From NCBI RefSeq assembly GCF_030412015.1, contig NZ_JASNRD010000005.1, forward strand, positions 212,280-276,279: a stretch of 64,000 nucleotides of DNA, given 5' to 3'. Both the position numbers and the translations under genes were made by a program. Source of the stretch: Massilia sp. YIM B02763 (lineage in GTDB: Bacteria > Pseudomonadota > Gammaproteobacteria > Burkholderiales > Burkholderiaceae_D). Position 1 is the first letter of the stretch, and the number at the start of each line of letters is the position of its first letter. This document shows, piece after piece, positions 55,718-64,000 of the stretch. The notes beneath the pieces are model-generated. The model did no database searches, had not been told where the DNA came from, and saw only the letters and a program-made list of their open reading frames with translations.

Positions 55718-56755
55718 ATGATCCAGCACTTTCTCGATTGGTTCGCCTTCCTCCAGGGATGGTTGTTCGAATCCGTGGTCGAGCCTTTCCTGTTTTACAC
55801 CGGCATGGGGGAGTACACCGAGGACGCCTTCGAGGGCGTCGAATGGTTCCTCGCCGGCCTCGTCGAGGTGGCGGCCCTGTACCTGGTGCTGCGCCCGCTG
55901 GAGGCGGCGCTGCCGGCCCAGCCGATGACGGACAGGCGCGCGCGCTGGAACGACTTCGTCTACACGCTGATCCACCGCCTCGGCTTCTTCACGATGGCGG
56001 TATTCTTCACGCTGGGTCCGATCATGGACCACGTGGCGGGCATGCTGCGCATGGAGGGCGTGCGGCCGTTCAACCTGGAGTCGCTGGTGGCCGACATGCC
56101 GCCGCTCTGGAGCTTCTTGCTGTACCTGGTGGTGCTCGACTTCTTCGACTACTGGTTCCACCGCGGCCAGCACAAGTTCCGCTGGTGGTGGGCGCTGCAC
56201 AGCCTGCACCACAGCCAGCAGGACATGAACCTGTGGAGCGACGACCGGAATCACTTGCTGGATGACTTGCTGCGCGACGTCTTCCTGGCCTGCATCGCGC
56301 TGGCGATCGGCGTGGCGCCGAGCCAGTACGTGCTGCTGGTCTCCGTCTCGCGCGTGCTGCAAAGCCTGCAGCATGCCAACGTGCGCATCCACTTCGGCCG
56401 CCTGGGCGAGCGCCTGCTGGTGTCGCCGCGCTTCCACCGCACCCACCACGCCGTCGGCATCGGCCACGAGTCGAAGGGCCGCGACATCGGCGGCTGCAAT
56501 TTCGGCGTGCTGCTGCCCGTCTGGGACATCCTGTTCCGCACGGCGAACTTCGACGAACGCTTCCACCGCACCGGCGTGCGCGACCAGTTCGAGCGCGTGA
56601 GCGCCGACGGCGGCGTGCGCGCCGGCCGCGACTACGGCCGCGGCTTCTGGCGCCAGCAGTGGCTGGGCCTCGCGCGCATGGTCGAGTTTTCGCGCCGGCC
56701 GGCGGCCAAGGCGCATGACAGCGTGCCCGGTGGCGCATCGGGCGCCGCCCAATGA
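55718..56755 (+). CDS. Sterol desaturase/fatty acid hydroxylase family membrane protein
   Basis: A 345-residue integral membrane protein with about five helices. The di-iron histidine clusters of the family are present: HRGQHKFRWWWALHSLHH at about residues 149-166 and FHRTHHAVGIGHES further on. Members hydroxylate or desaturate fatty acids, sterols or carotenoids using oxygen; the substrate here is unknown, and ornithine-lipid or fatty-acid hydroxylation are reasonable guesses. Its stop overlaps the start of the EI24 gene by four bases (ATGA). Confidence 0.86.
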   Translation: MIQHFLDWFAFLQGWLFESVVEPFLFYTGMGEYTEDAFEGVEWFLAGLVEVAALYLVLRPLEAALPAQPMTDRRARWNDFVYTLIHRLGFFTMAVFFTLGPIMDHVAGMLRMEGVRPFNLESLVADMPPLWSFLLYLVVLDFFDYWFHRGQHKFRWWWALHSLHHSQQDMNLWSDDRNHLLDDLLRDVFLACIALAIGVAPSQYVLLVSVSRVLQSLQHANVRIHFGRLGERLLVSPRFHRTHHAVGIGHESKGRDIGGCNFGVLLPVWDILFRTANFDERFHRTGVRDQFERVSADGGVRAGRDYGRGFWRQQWLGLARMVEFSRRPAAKAHDSVPGGASGAAQ

Positions 56756-57576
56756 TGCGCCCGATCGCGGTGGCCTACGGGCGCGCGCTGCGCTCGCAGT
56801 TTTCCCGGCGCATGCTGTTGCTGTCGGTGGTGCCCCTGCTGCTGTCGCTGGCCCTGTGGGGCGGCCTGCTGTACGCCAGCATGCAGCCGCTGCTGGACTG
56901 GCTGCACGGCGTCTTCCTCGACTACGGCTGGTTCCAGACCAGCGGCAGCATCCTCAGGACGCTGGGCCTCGGTTTCCTGAACAACGTGGTCGTGCCGCTG
57001 GTCGCCATGCTGGCGCTGCTGCCGCTGATGATCATCACCTCGCTGCTGTTCATCGGCGTGGGGGCGATGCCGGCGATCGCGCGCCACGTCAGCCGCGTGC
57101 AATTCCCCCAGCTGGAGCGCAAGGAGGGCGGCAGCTTCCTGGGCAGCCTGGGCGTGAACGTGTCGGGGATCGTCGTGTTCGCGCTGCTGTGGATCGTCAC
57201 GGTGCCGCTGTACGCGCTGGCGCCGCTGGCGCTGGTGGTGCAGGCCGTGCTGTGGGGCTGGCTGACGGCGCGCGTGATGAGCTACGACGCGCTGTCGATC
57301 CACGCCAGCCTGGACGAGCGCCGCGCCATCGTGCGCGCGCACCGGCGCCAGCTGCTGGCGATCGGCACCGTCTCGGGCCTGCTGGGCGCCTTGCCGGGCA
57401 TCGTCTGGATCGGCGGCGCGCTGCTGTCGGTGGTGCTGTTCCCCGTGCTGGCGGTGCTGTCGATCTGGCTGTACCTGGTGATCTTCATCTTCACCGGGCT
57501 GTGGTTCCAGTATTTCTGCCTGCAGGCCCTGGCGGACCTGCGCGCAGGCGCCACCCTCGACAAGGCGGCGCCCTGA
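56752..57576 (+). CDS. EI24 domain-containing membrane protein
   Basis: A 274-residue inner-membrane protein with about six helices and the EI24/CysZ fold. The segments LVAMLALLPLMIITSLLFIG and SRVQFPQLERKEGGSFLGSL are typical of the betaproteobacterial EI24 group. CysZ relatives transport sulfate, but that role is not established for this group. It is coupled to the upstream hydroxylase gene. In related genomes EI24 is often next to the CinA-like gene, which here lies 1.4 kb further on with a reversed gene between. Confidence 0.82.
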   Translation: MMRPIAVAYGRALRSQFSRRMLLLSVVPLLLSLALWGGLLYASMQPLLDWLHGVFLDYGWFQTSGSILRTLGLGFLNNVVVPLVAMLALLPLMIITSLLFIGVGAMPAIARHVSRVQFPQLERKEGGSFLGSLGVNVSGIVVFALLWIVTVPLYALAPLALVVQAVLWGWLTARVMSYDALSIHASLDERRAIVRAHRRQLLAIGTVSGLLGALPGIVWIGGALLSVVLFPVLAVLSIWLYLVIFIFTGLWFQYFCLQALADLRAGATLDKAAP

Positions 57577-57590
57577 TCACGGCGCCGTGA

Positions 57591-58838
57591 TTACGGCGCG
57601 CTGCCCAGCGTCACGAGGACCAGGCGTCCCTGCGCGTTCTCGTGCTCGTTGACGGTCGCGATCACGCGGCCTTGCGGGTCTTCCGACAGCGACGTCACCA
57701 TCGCGGCCGACGTCGAGTCGAGGTCGCGGGCATGGCCCGGCAGGATCGACGAGATGTCGGTCCACTTGCCGCCGCCGTCGCTCGACCAGGCCAGGTAGGG
57801 CTTGCCGCTGGCCTTGTCGAAGCCGGCCGCGACGATCGTGTCGGGCTTGCCGGACAGCGCCAGGACGTGGCGGATGTAGGGATAGCGCTTGCCGCCGCTG
57901 AGCGGTTCCTCGATCACGAACTTGAACGAACGGCCGCCGTCCTCGCTGCGCAGCAGGCCGCCTTCGACGCCGGCGAACACGCGCTGCGCGCCGGTCGCCT
58001 GGATGAACTGGACATTGCGGTTTTCCAGGTCGGGCAGGCTGACCGGCAAGGCTTCCTTCGAGGCCAGGCTCACGCCGTCGCCGCCCAGCTGGTAGGCGCG
58101 CAGGAAGGCCATGTCGAGCGGGCATTCGCCGCCCACCAGCAGGCGGTCGCCGACCACCTCGAAGGCCGGATGGGTGCAGATGTCCTGGTCGAAGCGGCCC
58201 GCCAGCACTTTCCAGGAAGCGCCGCCGTCGTTCGACGCCAGCACGTTCTGGCCGCCGCCGGCATTCGTGTACAGGCGGTTGCCGACCAGCTTGAGTTCAT
58301 CCATCGACAGCATCGAGCAGGATTCGCCGCTGCACACCTTCAGGCCGCCGTCGCGCGGTACGAAGCCCTTGTAGCCGGCCGTCGTCGCGAGAGAGCACAG
58401 CGTGTGCTCGGGGCGCGCGTCGGCGCCCTTGTCGGCCCAGGCCTGGAACAGCCACAGCTCGCCGCCCAGGGCGCGCAGGCCGGGCGCGCGGGTGGGGAAG
58501 CCGCCGTCCTCGCGCTCCAGGCCGCAGTCGCCCAGCGGCGTGTCGCTCCAGGCGGAGCCGGCCTGCAGCGGCAGCGCGGCCGAGAACACGCCGGTGGCGG
58601 TGGTGGCGGAGTTGGACGTCGACAGGTAGGCGACGTCGCCGCTGAATGCGACGCTTTCCATGCCGCTGGACGTCGTCGCCAGTACCGTCGCGCTGGCCGG
58701 CTGCACGGCGGGGGGCGCGGGCGTGGCCGGTGCGGTGGCGACCGGCGGCGGAGCGGCCGGATCGTCCGAGCCGCCGCAACCGGCCAGCAACATGGCGGCC
58801 GCGGCGACCGCGATCCAGCCTGCTTTTGCTTGCATCAT
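57591..58838 (-). CDS. BNR-repeat lipoprotein (sialidase-like propeller)
   Basis: A 415-residue lipoprotein. The signal MMQAKAGWIAVAAAAMLLAG ends at Cys21 (LAGC), followed by a Pro/Ala-rich linker. The domain has Asp-box repeats, SNDGGASWKVL, SEDGGRSFKFV and SSDGGGKWTDI, as in sialidase or photosystem-stability-factor-like propellers. No catalytic sialidase arginine triad could be identified. It probably sits on the outer membrane facing the periplasm or the surface. It splits the EI24 and CinA-like genes on the opposite strand, so it may have been inserted there. Confidence 0.75.
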   Translation of the reverse strand: MMQAKAGWIAVAAAAMLLAGCGGSDDPAAPPPVATAPATPAPPAVQPASATVLATTSSGMESVAFSGDVAYLSTSNSATTATGVFSAALPLQAGSAWSDTPLGDCGLEREDGGFPTRAPGLRALGGELWLFQAWADKGADARPEHTLCSLATTAGYKGFVPRDGGLKVCSGESCSMLSMDELKLVGNRLYTNAGGGQNVLASNDGGASWKVLAGRFDQDICTHPAFEVVGDRLLVGGECPLDMAFLRAYQLGGDGVSLASKEALPVSLPDLENRNVQFIQATGAQRVFAGVEGGLLRSEDGGRSFKFVIEEPLSGGKRYPYIRHVLALSGKPDTIVAAGFDKASGKPYLAWSSDGGGKWTDISSILPGHARDLDSTSAAMVTSLSEDPQGRVIATVNEHENAQGRLVLVTLGSAP

Positions 58839-59025
58839 GAATGTTTTCTCCCTTTTCTTTTGTGTGCCGCGGATGGGCCGCCGATTCTAGGAGGGGGCGG
58901 TGTCGCGGTCTGCTGGGGCTTTGTCGCGAACTTGTCGGAATATGTAGCAATACGTGTGGCGGTGCGGCGACAGCGGACGGTTCGTGGCACACTGCGGGAC
59001 TGGACTGCAGCGGAAAGGAAAACCC

Positions 59026-59844
59026 ATGGAACAAACGGCATTCGGCCTCGTCATCGTCGGCGACGAGATCCTGTCCGGCAAACGTGCGGACAAGCACCTG
59101 CCCAAGGTGATCGAACTGTTGAACGAACGCGGCCTGCGCCTGTCCTGGGCCGAGATCGTCGGCGACGAGCCGGCGCGCATCACGGCGCTCCTCGCGCGCA
59201 CCATGGCGAGCGGCGACGTCGTGTTTTCGTGCGGCGGCATCGGCGCCACGCCGGACGACCACACGCGCCAGTGCGCCGCGCGCGCGCTCGGGGTGCCGCT
59301 GGTGCTGCATCCGGAAGGACGCCGCCTGATCCAGGAACGCATCCGCGAAACGGCGCGCGAGGCCGGCATCGAAGCGGACCTGGACGCGCCCGACAACCTG
59401 CAGCGCCTCAAGATGGCCGAGTTCCCGCAGGGCGCCAGCCTGATCCCGAACCCGTACAACAAGATCCCCGGCTTTACCGTCGGACGCCACCATTTCGTGC
59501 CGGGCTTTCCCGTGATGGCCGCGCCGATGATCGCCTGGGTGCTCGACACGCTGTACGCCGACCGCTTCCACCGCGAGGCCCACGTCGAGAAGGCGGTGCT
59601 CGTGTACGAACAGGCGGAGTCGGTGCTCACGCCCTTGATGGAACGGATCGAGGCTTCCCACCCCGGCGTGCGCGTCTTCAGCCTGCCCAGCGTAGGCGAT
59701 GCGACGACGCGGCGCCATATCGAGCTGGGGGTGAAGGGCGACCCTGCATGCGTCGAGCCGGCGTATGCCGAGTTGCGCGCGGGACTGGACGCGCTGGGGG
59801 CCGAGGTGGCACCGTTGCGGGACGTGGACGGTGCGGCAAACTGA
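59026..59844 (+). CDS. CinA-like molybdopterin-binding domain protein
   Basis: A 272-residue protein with the MoaB/MogA-type fold found at the N-terminus of CinA. The family start is FGLVIVGDEILSGKRADKHL, followed by the ligand loop VVFSCGGIGATPDDHTRQC. The C-terminal amidohydrolase domain of full CinA is absent. Nucleotide pyrophosphatase or cofactor-related roles have been proposed for relatives. The ATG at 59026 follows CGGAAAGGAAAACCC; a longer start at 58954 is not conserved-looking. Confidence 0.88.
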   Translation: MEQTAFGLVIVGDEILSGKRADKHLPKVIELLNERGLRLSWAEIVGDEPARITALLARTMASGDVVFSCGGIGATPDDHTRQCAARALGVPLVLHPEGRRLIQERIRETAREAGIEADLDAPDNLQRLKMAEFPQGASLIPNPYNKIPGFTVGRHHFVPGFPVMAAPMIAWVLDTLYADRFHREAHVEKAVLVYEQAESVLTPLMERIEASHPGVRVFSLPSVGDATTRRHIELGVKGDPACVEPAYAELRAGLDALGAEVAPLRDVDGAAN

Positions 59845-60080
59845 GCCGTTGTTTTTTTGCGAAAATAGACGGGCAAGCTCAAAAAAATTCACATGTGGAC
59901 CCGCGATGACACATTGATGTGGTGGAATGATGTCTCCAAGCAGGACAATGAGAAGGACGATCCAGAGTGAGGTCGCTTCCGCATTGTGAACTTTTGCAGA
60001 CCTGATCACTCGAACCGGTAGCGGGATGGCGAGCAGGTTTAAGGCAATCGCAGTAATTGATTCAAACCGGTCGAGCCATC

Positions 60081-63000
60081 ATGGAAAGTAATCGCCGTCT
60101 CCGACGGCCCCGCCTCATCGCCCGCCTCGTGCGCCGTATCCGCCACCTGGTCGTCCCCGGCCACCATACCGAACCGGCGCTGGCCGGCGTGCCGATGGCC
60201 GCCGTGCAGGACGTCCCGGCGCGCTCGCGTCCGCGTCTCGAACCCGGCTTCGGCTCGGTGCTCGAACCGGCCGCCGATGCCGTCTCCACCGAACCCGGCG
60301 AGGAACCGCCGGCGCCGCCGCGGCGCCGCTGGCGCAAAATCAAGCGCGCCTTCCTGGTGCTGCTCCTGCTGCTGGTCGCGGCCGCGTCCGGCTTTGCCGT
60401 CTACGAAAGCCGCACCTCGGCGATGCAGGCGAAGTTCTTCGCCGGCCTGGCCAAGAAGATCAACTACCGCGTGGCGCAGGGACCGAGCGACGCGATCCGC
60501 TTCCCGCAATCGAGCCCTTACGACGACCGGCTCGGTTACTCGAACCTGCCGAATTACCTGGCCAAGCTGAAGACGCGCGACTACGTCATCGCGTCGCAGG
60601 CGCGCATGTCGCCGAAGATGGTCGAGCTGGCCGACATGGGCCTGTACCCGACCTACCACGAGAAGACCCGCGCCGGCCTCGACATCCTCGACGACGGCGG
60701 CCATCCGCTGTTCTCGGCGCGCTTCCCGGAGCGCCTGTACGACAAGTTCGACGGCGTGCCCACGCTTCTGGTCGACAGCCTGCTGTTCATCGAGAACCGC
60801 GAGTTGCTCGACACCACTTATCCGAAGCGTAACCCGGCCGTCGAATGGGACCGCTTCTCGAAGGCGGTGTTCGACAAGACCCTGCATTCCGTCGGCCTGG
60901 GCAGCGGCTCGCGCGTGGCCGGCGGCAGCACGCTCGCCACCCAGATCGAGAAGTACCGCCACTCGCCGGAAGGCCGCACGGCGTCGACCACGGACAAGCT
61001 GCGCCAGATGGCGTCGGCCATGCTGCGCTCCTACCAGGACGGCGAGAACACGATGAAGGCGCGGCGCCGCATCGTGCTCGAATACCTGAACACCGTGCCG
61101 CTGTCGGCCAAGCCGGGCTACGGCGAAGTGAACGGCGTCGGCGACGGCATGTGGGTCTGGTACGGGCGCGAGTTCGCCGACGTCAACCGTATCCTGTCCG
61201 GCAAGACCGTCACGCCGGAAATGGCCCTGGTGTACAAGGAAGCGCTGTCGCTGACCATCGCCCAGCGCCGCCCCGCCTATTACCTGGGCGCCGGCGAGAA
61301 GGACCTGGAGATCCTGACCAACAGCCACCTGCGCGTGCTGGCCCAGGCCGGCGTCATCTCGCCCGCGCTGCGCGACGCCGCACTGCAGGTCCAGCTGCAT
61401 CCGTCCCAGGCCTCGGGCGTGGCGCCGCCGGCGGCCAATGCCTTCGTCACCCGCAAGGCCGCGAATGCCGTGCGCAACCACCTGGCCAACCTGCTGGGCG
61501 ATTCGCGCCTGTACAACCTGGACCGCCTCGACCTGTCCGTCGTCACGACGCTCAACGGCGATGCCCAGCAGGCCGTCACGGCGGCGCTGCGCAAGCTGTC
61601 GGACAACGAAGCGGCCGCCGCCGCCGGCCTGACCGGCAAGGGCATGCTCGGCAACGGCGACCCGTCCAAGGTCGTGTACAGCTTCACGCTGATGGAGCGC
61701 GGCGACAAGGTCAACTACCTGCGCGTCCAGACCGACAACTACGACCAGCCGCTCGACATCAACGAGGGCGCCAAGCTGGACCTGGGCTCGACGGCCAAGC
61801 TGCGCACGCTCGTGACCTACCTCGACATCGTCGACCAGCTGCATGCGCGCTACGAGCCGATGCCGAAAGCCGAGCTGGCGAAAGTCACGCCCGATCCGAA
61901 GGACCGCCTGAGCCAGTGGGCCGTCGAGTACTTCACGACGCTGCCGTCCGGCGCCGACCGCGGCCTGAAGCCGATGCTGGCCGCCGCGATGGAGCGCAAG
62001 TACTCGGGCAACCCCGGCGAAGCCTTCTTCACCGGCGGCGGCCTGCACACCTTCGGCAACTTCAGCAAGCTCGACGACTCGCGCATCCTGACCTTGCAGC
62101 AGGCGCTGCAGAATTCGACGAACCTCGTGTTCGTGCGCCTGATGCGCGACGTCGTGCGCTACTACATGTTCCAGCTGCCGGGCTCCTCGGCCCAGCTGCT
62201 GGCCGACGCCGACGATCCGCGCCGCGCCGAGTACCTGTCGCGCTTCGCCGACCGCGAAGGCAAGGATTTCCTCGCGCGCTTCTGGAACAAGTACCGCGGC
62301 AAGACGCCGCAAGAGGTGGAAAGCCTGCTGATGCAGGGCGTGCGTCCGAAGGCCGGCAAGCTGGCCGCTGCCTATCGCACGATCCACCCGGAAGCCTCGC
62401 TGGCCCAGTTCAGCAGCTTCCTGCACGCCAGCCTGCCGTCCGAGAACGAGATCGAGGAAGACAAGGTCGAGAAGATGTACGCGCTGTACGATCCGGCCAG
62501 CATGTCGCTCGCCGACCGCGGCTACGTCGCCTCGATCCACCCGCTCGAGCTGTGGCTGGTCGGCTACCTGCGCACCCATCCGAAGGCCGGCTGGACCGAG
62601 GTCACGAACGCGTCGGTGAAGGAGCGCCAGGAAGTGTACGCCTGGCTGTTCAAGACCCACCGCAAGCATGCCCAGGACAAGCGCATCGCCGGCCTGCTCG
62701 AGGTGGAAGCGTTCCTGAAGATCCACGCCCAGTGGAAGAAGATGGGCTATCCGTTCGACTCGCTGGTGCCGTCCTACGCGACCACGCTGGGCGCCTCGGC
62801 CGACCGCCCGATCGCGCTGGCCGAGCTGATGGGCATCATCATCAACGGCGGCGTGCGCAAGACCACGCAGCGCGTCGAGTCGCTGCACTTCGCCAAGGAC
62901 ACGCCGTACGAGACCCTGGTCAAGCGCGGCGACAGCCAGAAGAACGAGCAGGTGCTGAACCCGGACGTGGCGCGCGCCGTCGCCGACGCCATCCACGGCG

Positions 63001-63776
63001 TGGCCCAGGAAGGCACCGCCAAGCGCGTCAAGAGCGCCTTCGTCAAGGAAGACGGCAGCGTGATCGCGATGGGCGGCAAGACCGGTACCGGCGACCAGCG
63101 TTTCGACGTCTACGGCGCGGGCGGCCGCCTGATCGAGTCGCGCTACGTGAACCGCTCGGCGACCTTCGTGTTCAACATCGGCGAGCGCTTCTTCGGCAGC
63201 ATGACCGCCTACGTCCACGGCCCGCAGTCGGCCAACTACGACTTCACCAGCGCCTTGCCGGTGCAGCTGCTGGTGACGCTGGCCCCCAGCCTCATGCCGA
63301 TGATCGAGAAGACCGATACCGTGCTGGTGCCGGGCGTGCACGTGGAGCGTCCGGGCGTCCCGGCGGCGTCCGGCCCGGCCGATGCGGTGGCGACCGATAC
63401 CGAGCACACGGGCGGCGACGCGGCCGAGGTCGACGAGGATGTGGAACCGGCCGCGGCAACCGCCCCGGCCGCGCCAGCCGCGCCAGCCGCGCCGGGGACC
63501 CTGCCCAAGCCGGCGCCGAAGGCTGCCGAACCGGCCGCCCAGGCAGCGGCACCCAAGCCCGCGGCGCCGAAGCCCGCGGCACCCAAGCCGGCCGCCAAGC
63601 CCGCCGAAGCGGACCATCCTAAGGCCGCCGCGCCGGAGGCCGTCAAGCCCAAGCCCGCGGCCGCCGACCGTGCGCCGGCCCGCGTGCCGCCGGCGCCGCG
63701 CAAGCCGGCGCCGGATGCCGACACGCCGCCGAAGCCGCGCCCCAAGCCGCCGGCCGTGGAGGAAGTCCTGCAGTGA
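60081..63776 (+). CDS. Large class A penicillin-binding protein (GT51 plus transpeptidase)
   Basis: About 1231 residues, much longer than typical PBP1 proteins. A cytosolic basic N-terminus of ~90 residues precedes one membrane helix (about 90-107). The GT51 domain has Glu238 in FIENREL (usual form EDxxF), GGSTLATQ at 281-288 and RRIVLEYLN. The transpeptidase part has Ser570-x-x-Lys573 in GSTAKL, Ser679-x-Asn681 in NSTNLVF and Lys1000-Thr-Gly in GGKTGTGDQ. A C-terminal tail of about 120 residues is rich in Ala, Pro and Lys (PKPAAPKPAAPKPAAKPAEA). It should polymerise and cross-link peptidoglycan. An upstream TTG start at 60057 is possible. The next gene starts seven bases downstream. Confidence 0.85.
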   Translation: MESNRRLRRPRLIARLVRRIRHLVVPGHHTEPALAGVPMAAVQDVPARSRPRLEPGFGSVLEPAADAVSTEPGEEPPAPPRRRWRKIKRAFLVLLLLLVAAASGFAVYESRTSAMQAKFFAGLAKKINYRVAQGPSDAIRFPQSSPYDDRLGYSNLPNYLAKLKTRDYVIASQARMSPKMVELADMGLYPTYHEKTRAGLDILDDGGHPLFSARFPERLYDKFDGVPTLLVDSLLFIENRELLDTTYPKRNPAVEWDRFSKAVFDKTLHSVGLGSGSRVAGGSTLATQIEKYRHSPEGRTASTTDKLRQMASAMLRSYQDGENTMKARRRIVLEYLNTVPLSAKPGYGEVNGVGDGMWVWYGREFADVNRILSGKTVTPEMALVYKEALSLTIAQRRPAYYLGAGEKDLEILTNSHLRVLAQAGVISPALRDAALQVQLHPSQASGVAPPAANAFVTRKAANAVRNHLANLLGDSRLYNLDRLDLSVVTTLNGDAQQAVTAALRKLSDNEAAAAAGLTGKGMLGNGDPSKVVYSFTLMERGDKVNYLRVQTDNYDQPLDINEGAKLDLGSTAKLRTLVTYLDIVDQLHARYEPMPKAELAKVTPDPKDRLSQWAVEYFTTLPSGADRGLKPMLAAAMERKYSGNPGEAFFTGGGLHTFGNFSKLDDSRILTLQQALQNSTNLVFVRLMRDVVRYYMFQLPGSSAQLLADADDPRRAEYLSRFADREGKDFLARFWNKYRGKTPQEVESLLMQGVRPKAGKLAAAYRTIHPEASLAQFSSFLHASLPSENEIEEDKVEKMYALYDPASMSLADRGYVASIHPLELWLVGYLRTHPKAGWTEVTNASVKERQEVYAWLFKTHRKHAQDKRIAGLLEVEAFLKIHAQWKKMGYPFDSLVPSYATTLGASADRPIALAELMGIIINGGVRKTTQRVESLHFAKDTPYETLVKRGDSQKNEQVLNPDVARAVADAIHGVAQEGTAKRVKSAFVKEDGSVIAMGGKTGTGDQRFDVYGAGGRLIESRYVNRSATFVFNIGERFFGSMTAYVHGPQSANYDFTSALPVQLLVTLAPSLMPMIEKTDTVLVPGVHVERPGVPAASGPADAVATDTEHTGGDAAEVDEDVEPAAATAPAAPAAPAAPGTLPKPAPKAAEPAAQAAAPKPAAPKPAAPKPAAKPAEADHPKAAAPEAVKPKPAAADRAPARVPPAPRKPAPDADTPPKPRPKPPAVEEVLQ

Positions 63777-63783
63777 CCGTCGC

Positions 63784-64000
63784 ATGAACCGCCGGGTCCT
63801 GCGCAAGTTCAGCCTCGTCTCGCTGCGCGACCTGCTGGCCGCGTCGGCGCCCACCATCGTGCTGGTGCTGGCCGCCTGCGTGGCGGCCTACATCGTGGTC
63901 GACCCGGCGCCGCCGCGGCGCGTGCTGCTCTCGACGGGCCAGGAAAACAGCGCCTACGAGGAGTTCGGCAAGAAGTACGCGGCGATCCTGCGGCGCGACG
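63784..64000 (+). CDS. TAXI-type TRAP solute-binding protein (3'-partial)
   Basis: Only the first 72 residues lie in the window. A basic start (MNRRVLRKFSLVSLRDLL) is followed by one hydrophobic segment (IVLVLAACVAAYIVV), then RRVLLSTGQENSAYEEFGKK, which matches the beginning of TAXI family solute-binding domains. It begins seven bases after the large penicillin-binding protein gene and is probably co-transcribed with it. The N-terminal segment looks more like a membrane anchor than a cleaved signal. Confidence 0.7.
   Translation, partial: MNRRVLRKFSLVSLRDLLAASAPTIVLVLAACVAAYIVVDPAPPRRVLLSTGQENSAYEEFGKKYAAILRRD

Noticed and set aside
59893..59970. A 25-codon ORF (MWTRDDTLMWWNDVSKQDNE...) between the CinA-like gene and the penicillin-binding protein
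   Set aside because: No ribosome-binding site and no operon context; too short to support without conservation.
60039..63857. A 1272-residue antisense frame across the penicillin-binding protein
   Set aside because: Low-complexity Arg/Leu/Gly composition, no recognisable domain, and the sense strand has all catalytic motifs.

Overview
The window is high-GC DNA with dense coding on both strands. It looks like the chromosome of a betaproteobacterium of the family Oxalobacteraceae (Massilia/Telluria/Duganella type). This rests on the gene orders ispB // rplU-rpmA-obgE-(small membrane protein)-proB, rsxB-nth and fnr-fdxA, on the PHA (polyhydroxyalkanoate) granule genes, and on the kinds of proteins present. 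No phage, transposase, insertion sequence or CRISPR array was found.

Layout. 1-12.7 kb is nucleobase and purine catabolism: a 5'-truncated methylmalonate/malonate-semialdehyde dehydrogenase and an NCS1 nucleobase permease, an MHYT-domain hybrid kinase, a DUF885 protein, a GNAT, a fused OHCU decarboxylase-allantoate amidohydrolase, a LysR regulator, the membrane urate oxidase PuuD and an M20 hydrolase. 12.7-15.6 kb holds a secreted S9 peptidase and a two-gene operon of very small proteins. 15.8-26.1 kb is a complete assimilatory nitrate module: nasT and nasS (sensor/antiterminator), then nitrate transporter, nirB, nirD, a FAD reductase and the molybdenum nitrate reductase. In front of the structural genes lie a near-perfect sigma-54 promoter, three ANTAR-type RNA hairpins and an intrinsic terminator. 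26-30.6 kb has a LysR/MFS divergent pair, a TerC/Alx membrane protein and a secreted protein of unknown function. 30.7-31.3 kb is a tandem array of four identical tRNA-Pro(CGG) genes. 31.3-36.1 kb is the housekeeping block.

36.1-36.8 kb is an AT-rich non-coding stretch leading into a seven-gene, end-overlapping operon (36.8-44.9 kb). The operon has the hallmarks of polyprenyl-phosphate-arabinose synthesis: HAD-UbiA, DprE1-like and DprE2-like proteins, followed by a GT-C-like membrane protein, an epimerase, an FAD oxidoreductase and GtrA. The first gene carries a one-base frameshift as sequenced. 45-50.3 kb contains nth, rsxB, an RcnB-like protein, intracellular PHA depolymerase, ferredoxin-NADP reductase and ferredoxin. 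50.4-54 kb has an M4 metallopeptidase with an overlapping emfourin-type inhibitor gene, a PHA-granule-region protein, acyl-CoA-binding protein, a small lipoprotein and an FKBP isomerase. 54-64 kb has a beta-propeller/deacetylase pair, a fatty-acid-hydroxylase-like membrane protein, an EI24 protein, a BNR-repeat lipoprotein, a CinA-like molybdopterin-binding protein, a very large class A penicillin-binding protein and the start of a TAXI-type solute-binding protein.

The observations most worth following up are the arabinose-lipid operon with its frameshift, the triple ANTAR hairpin leader, the pair of dispersed roughly 105-bp palindromes whose stems co-vary, the tRNA-Pro array and the protease-inhibitor pair. 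All functional assignments come from reading motifs and family knowledge; no database search was run.
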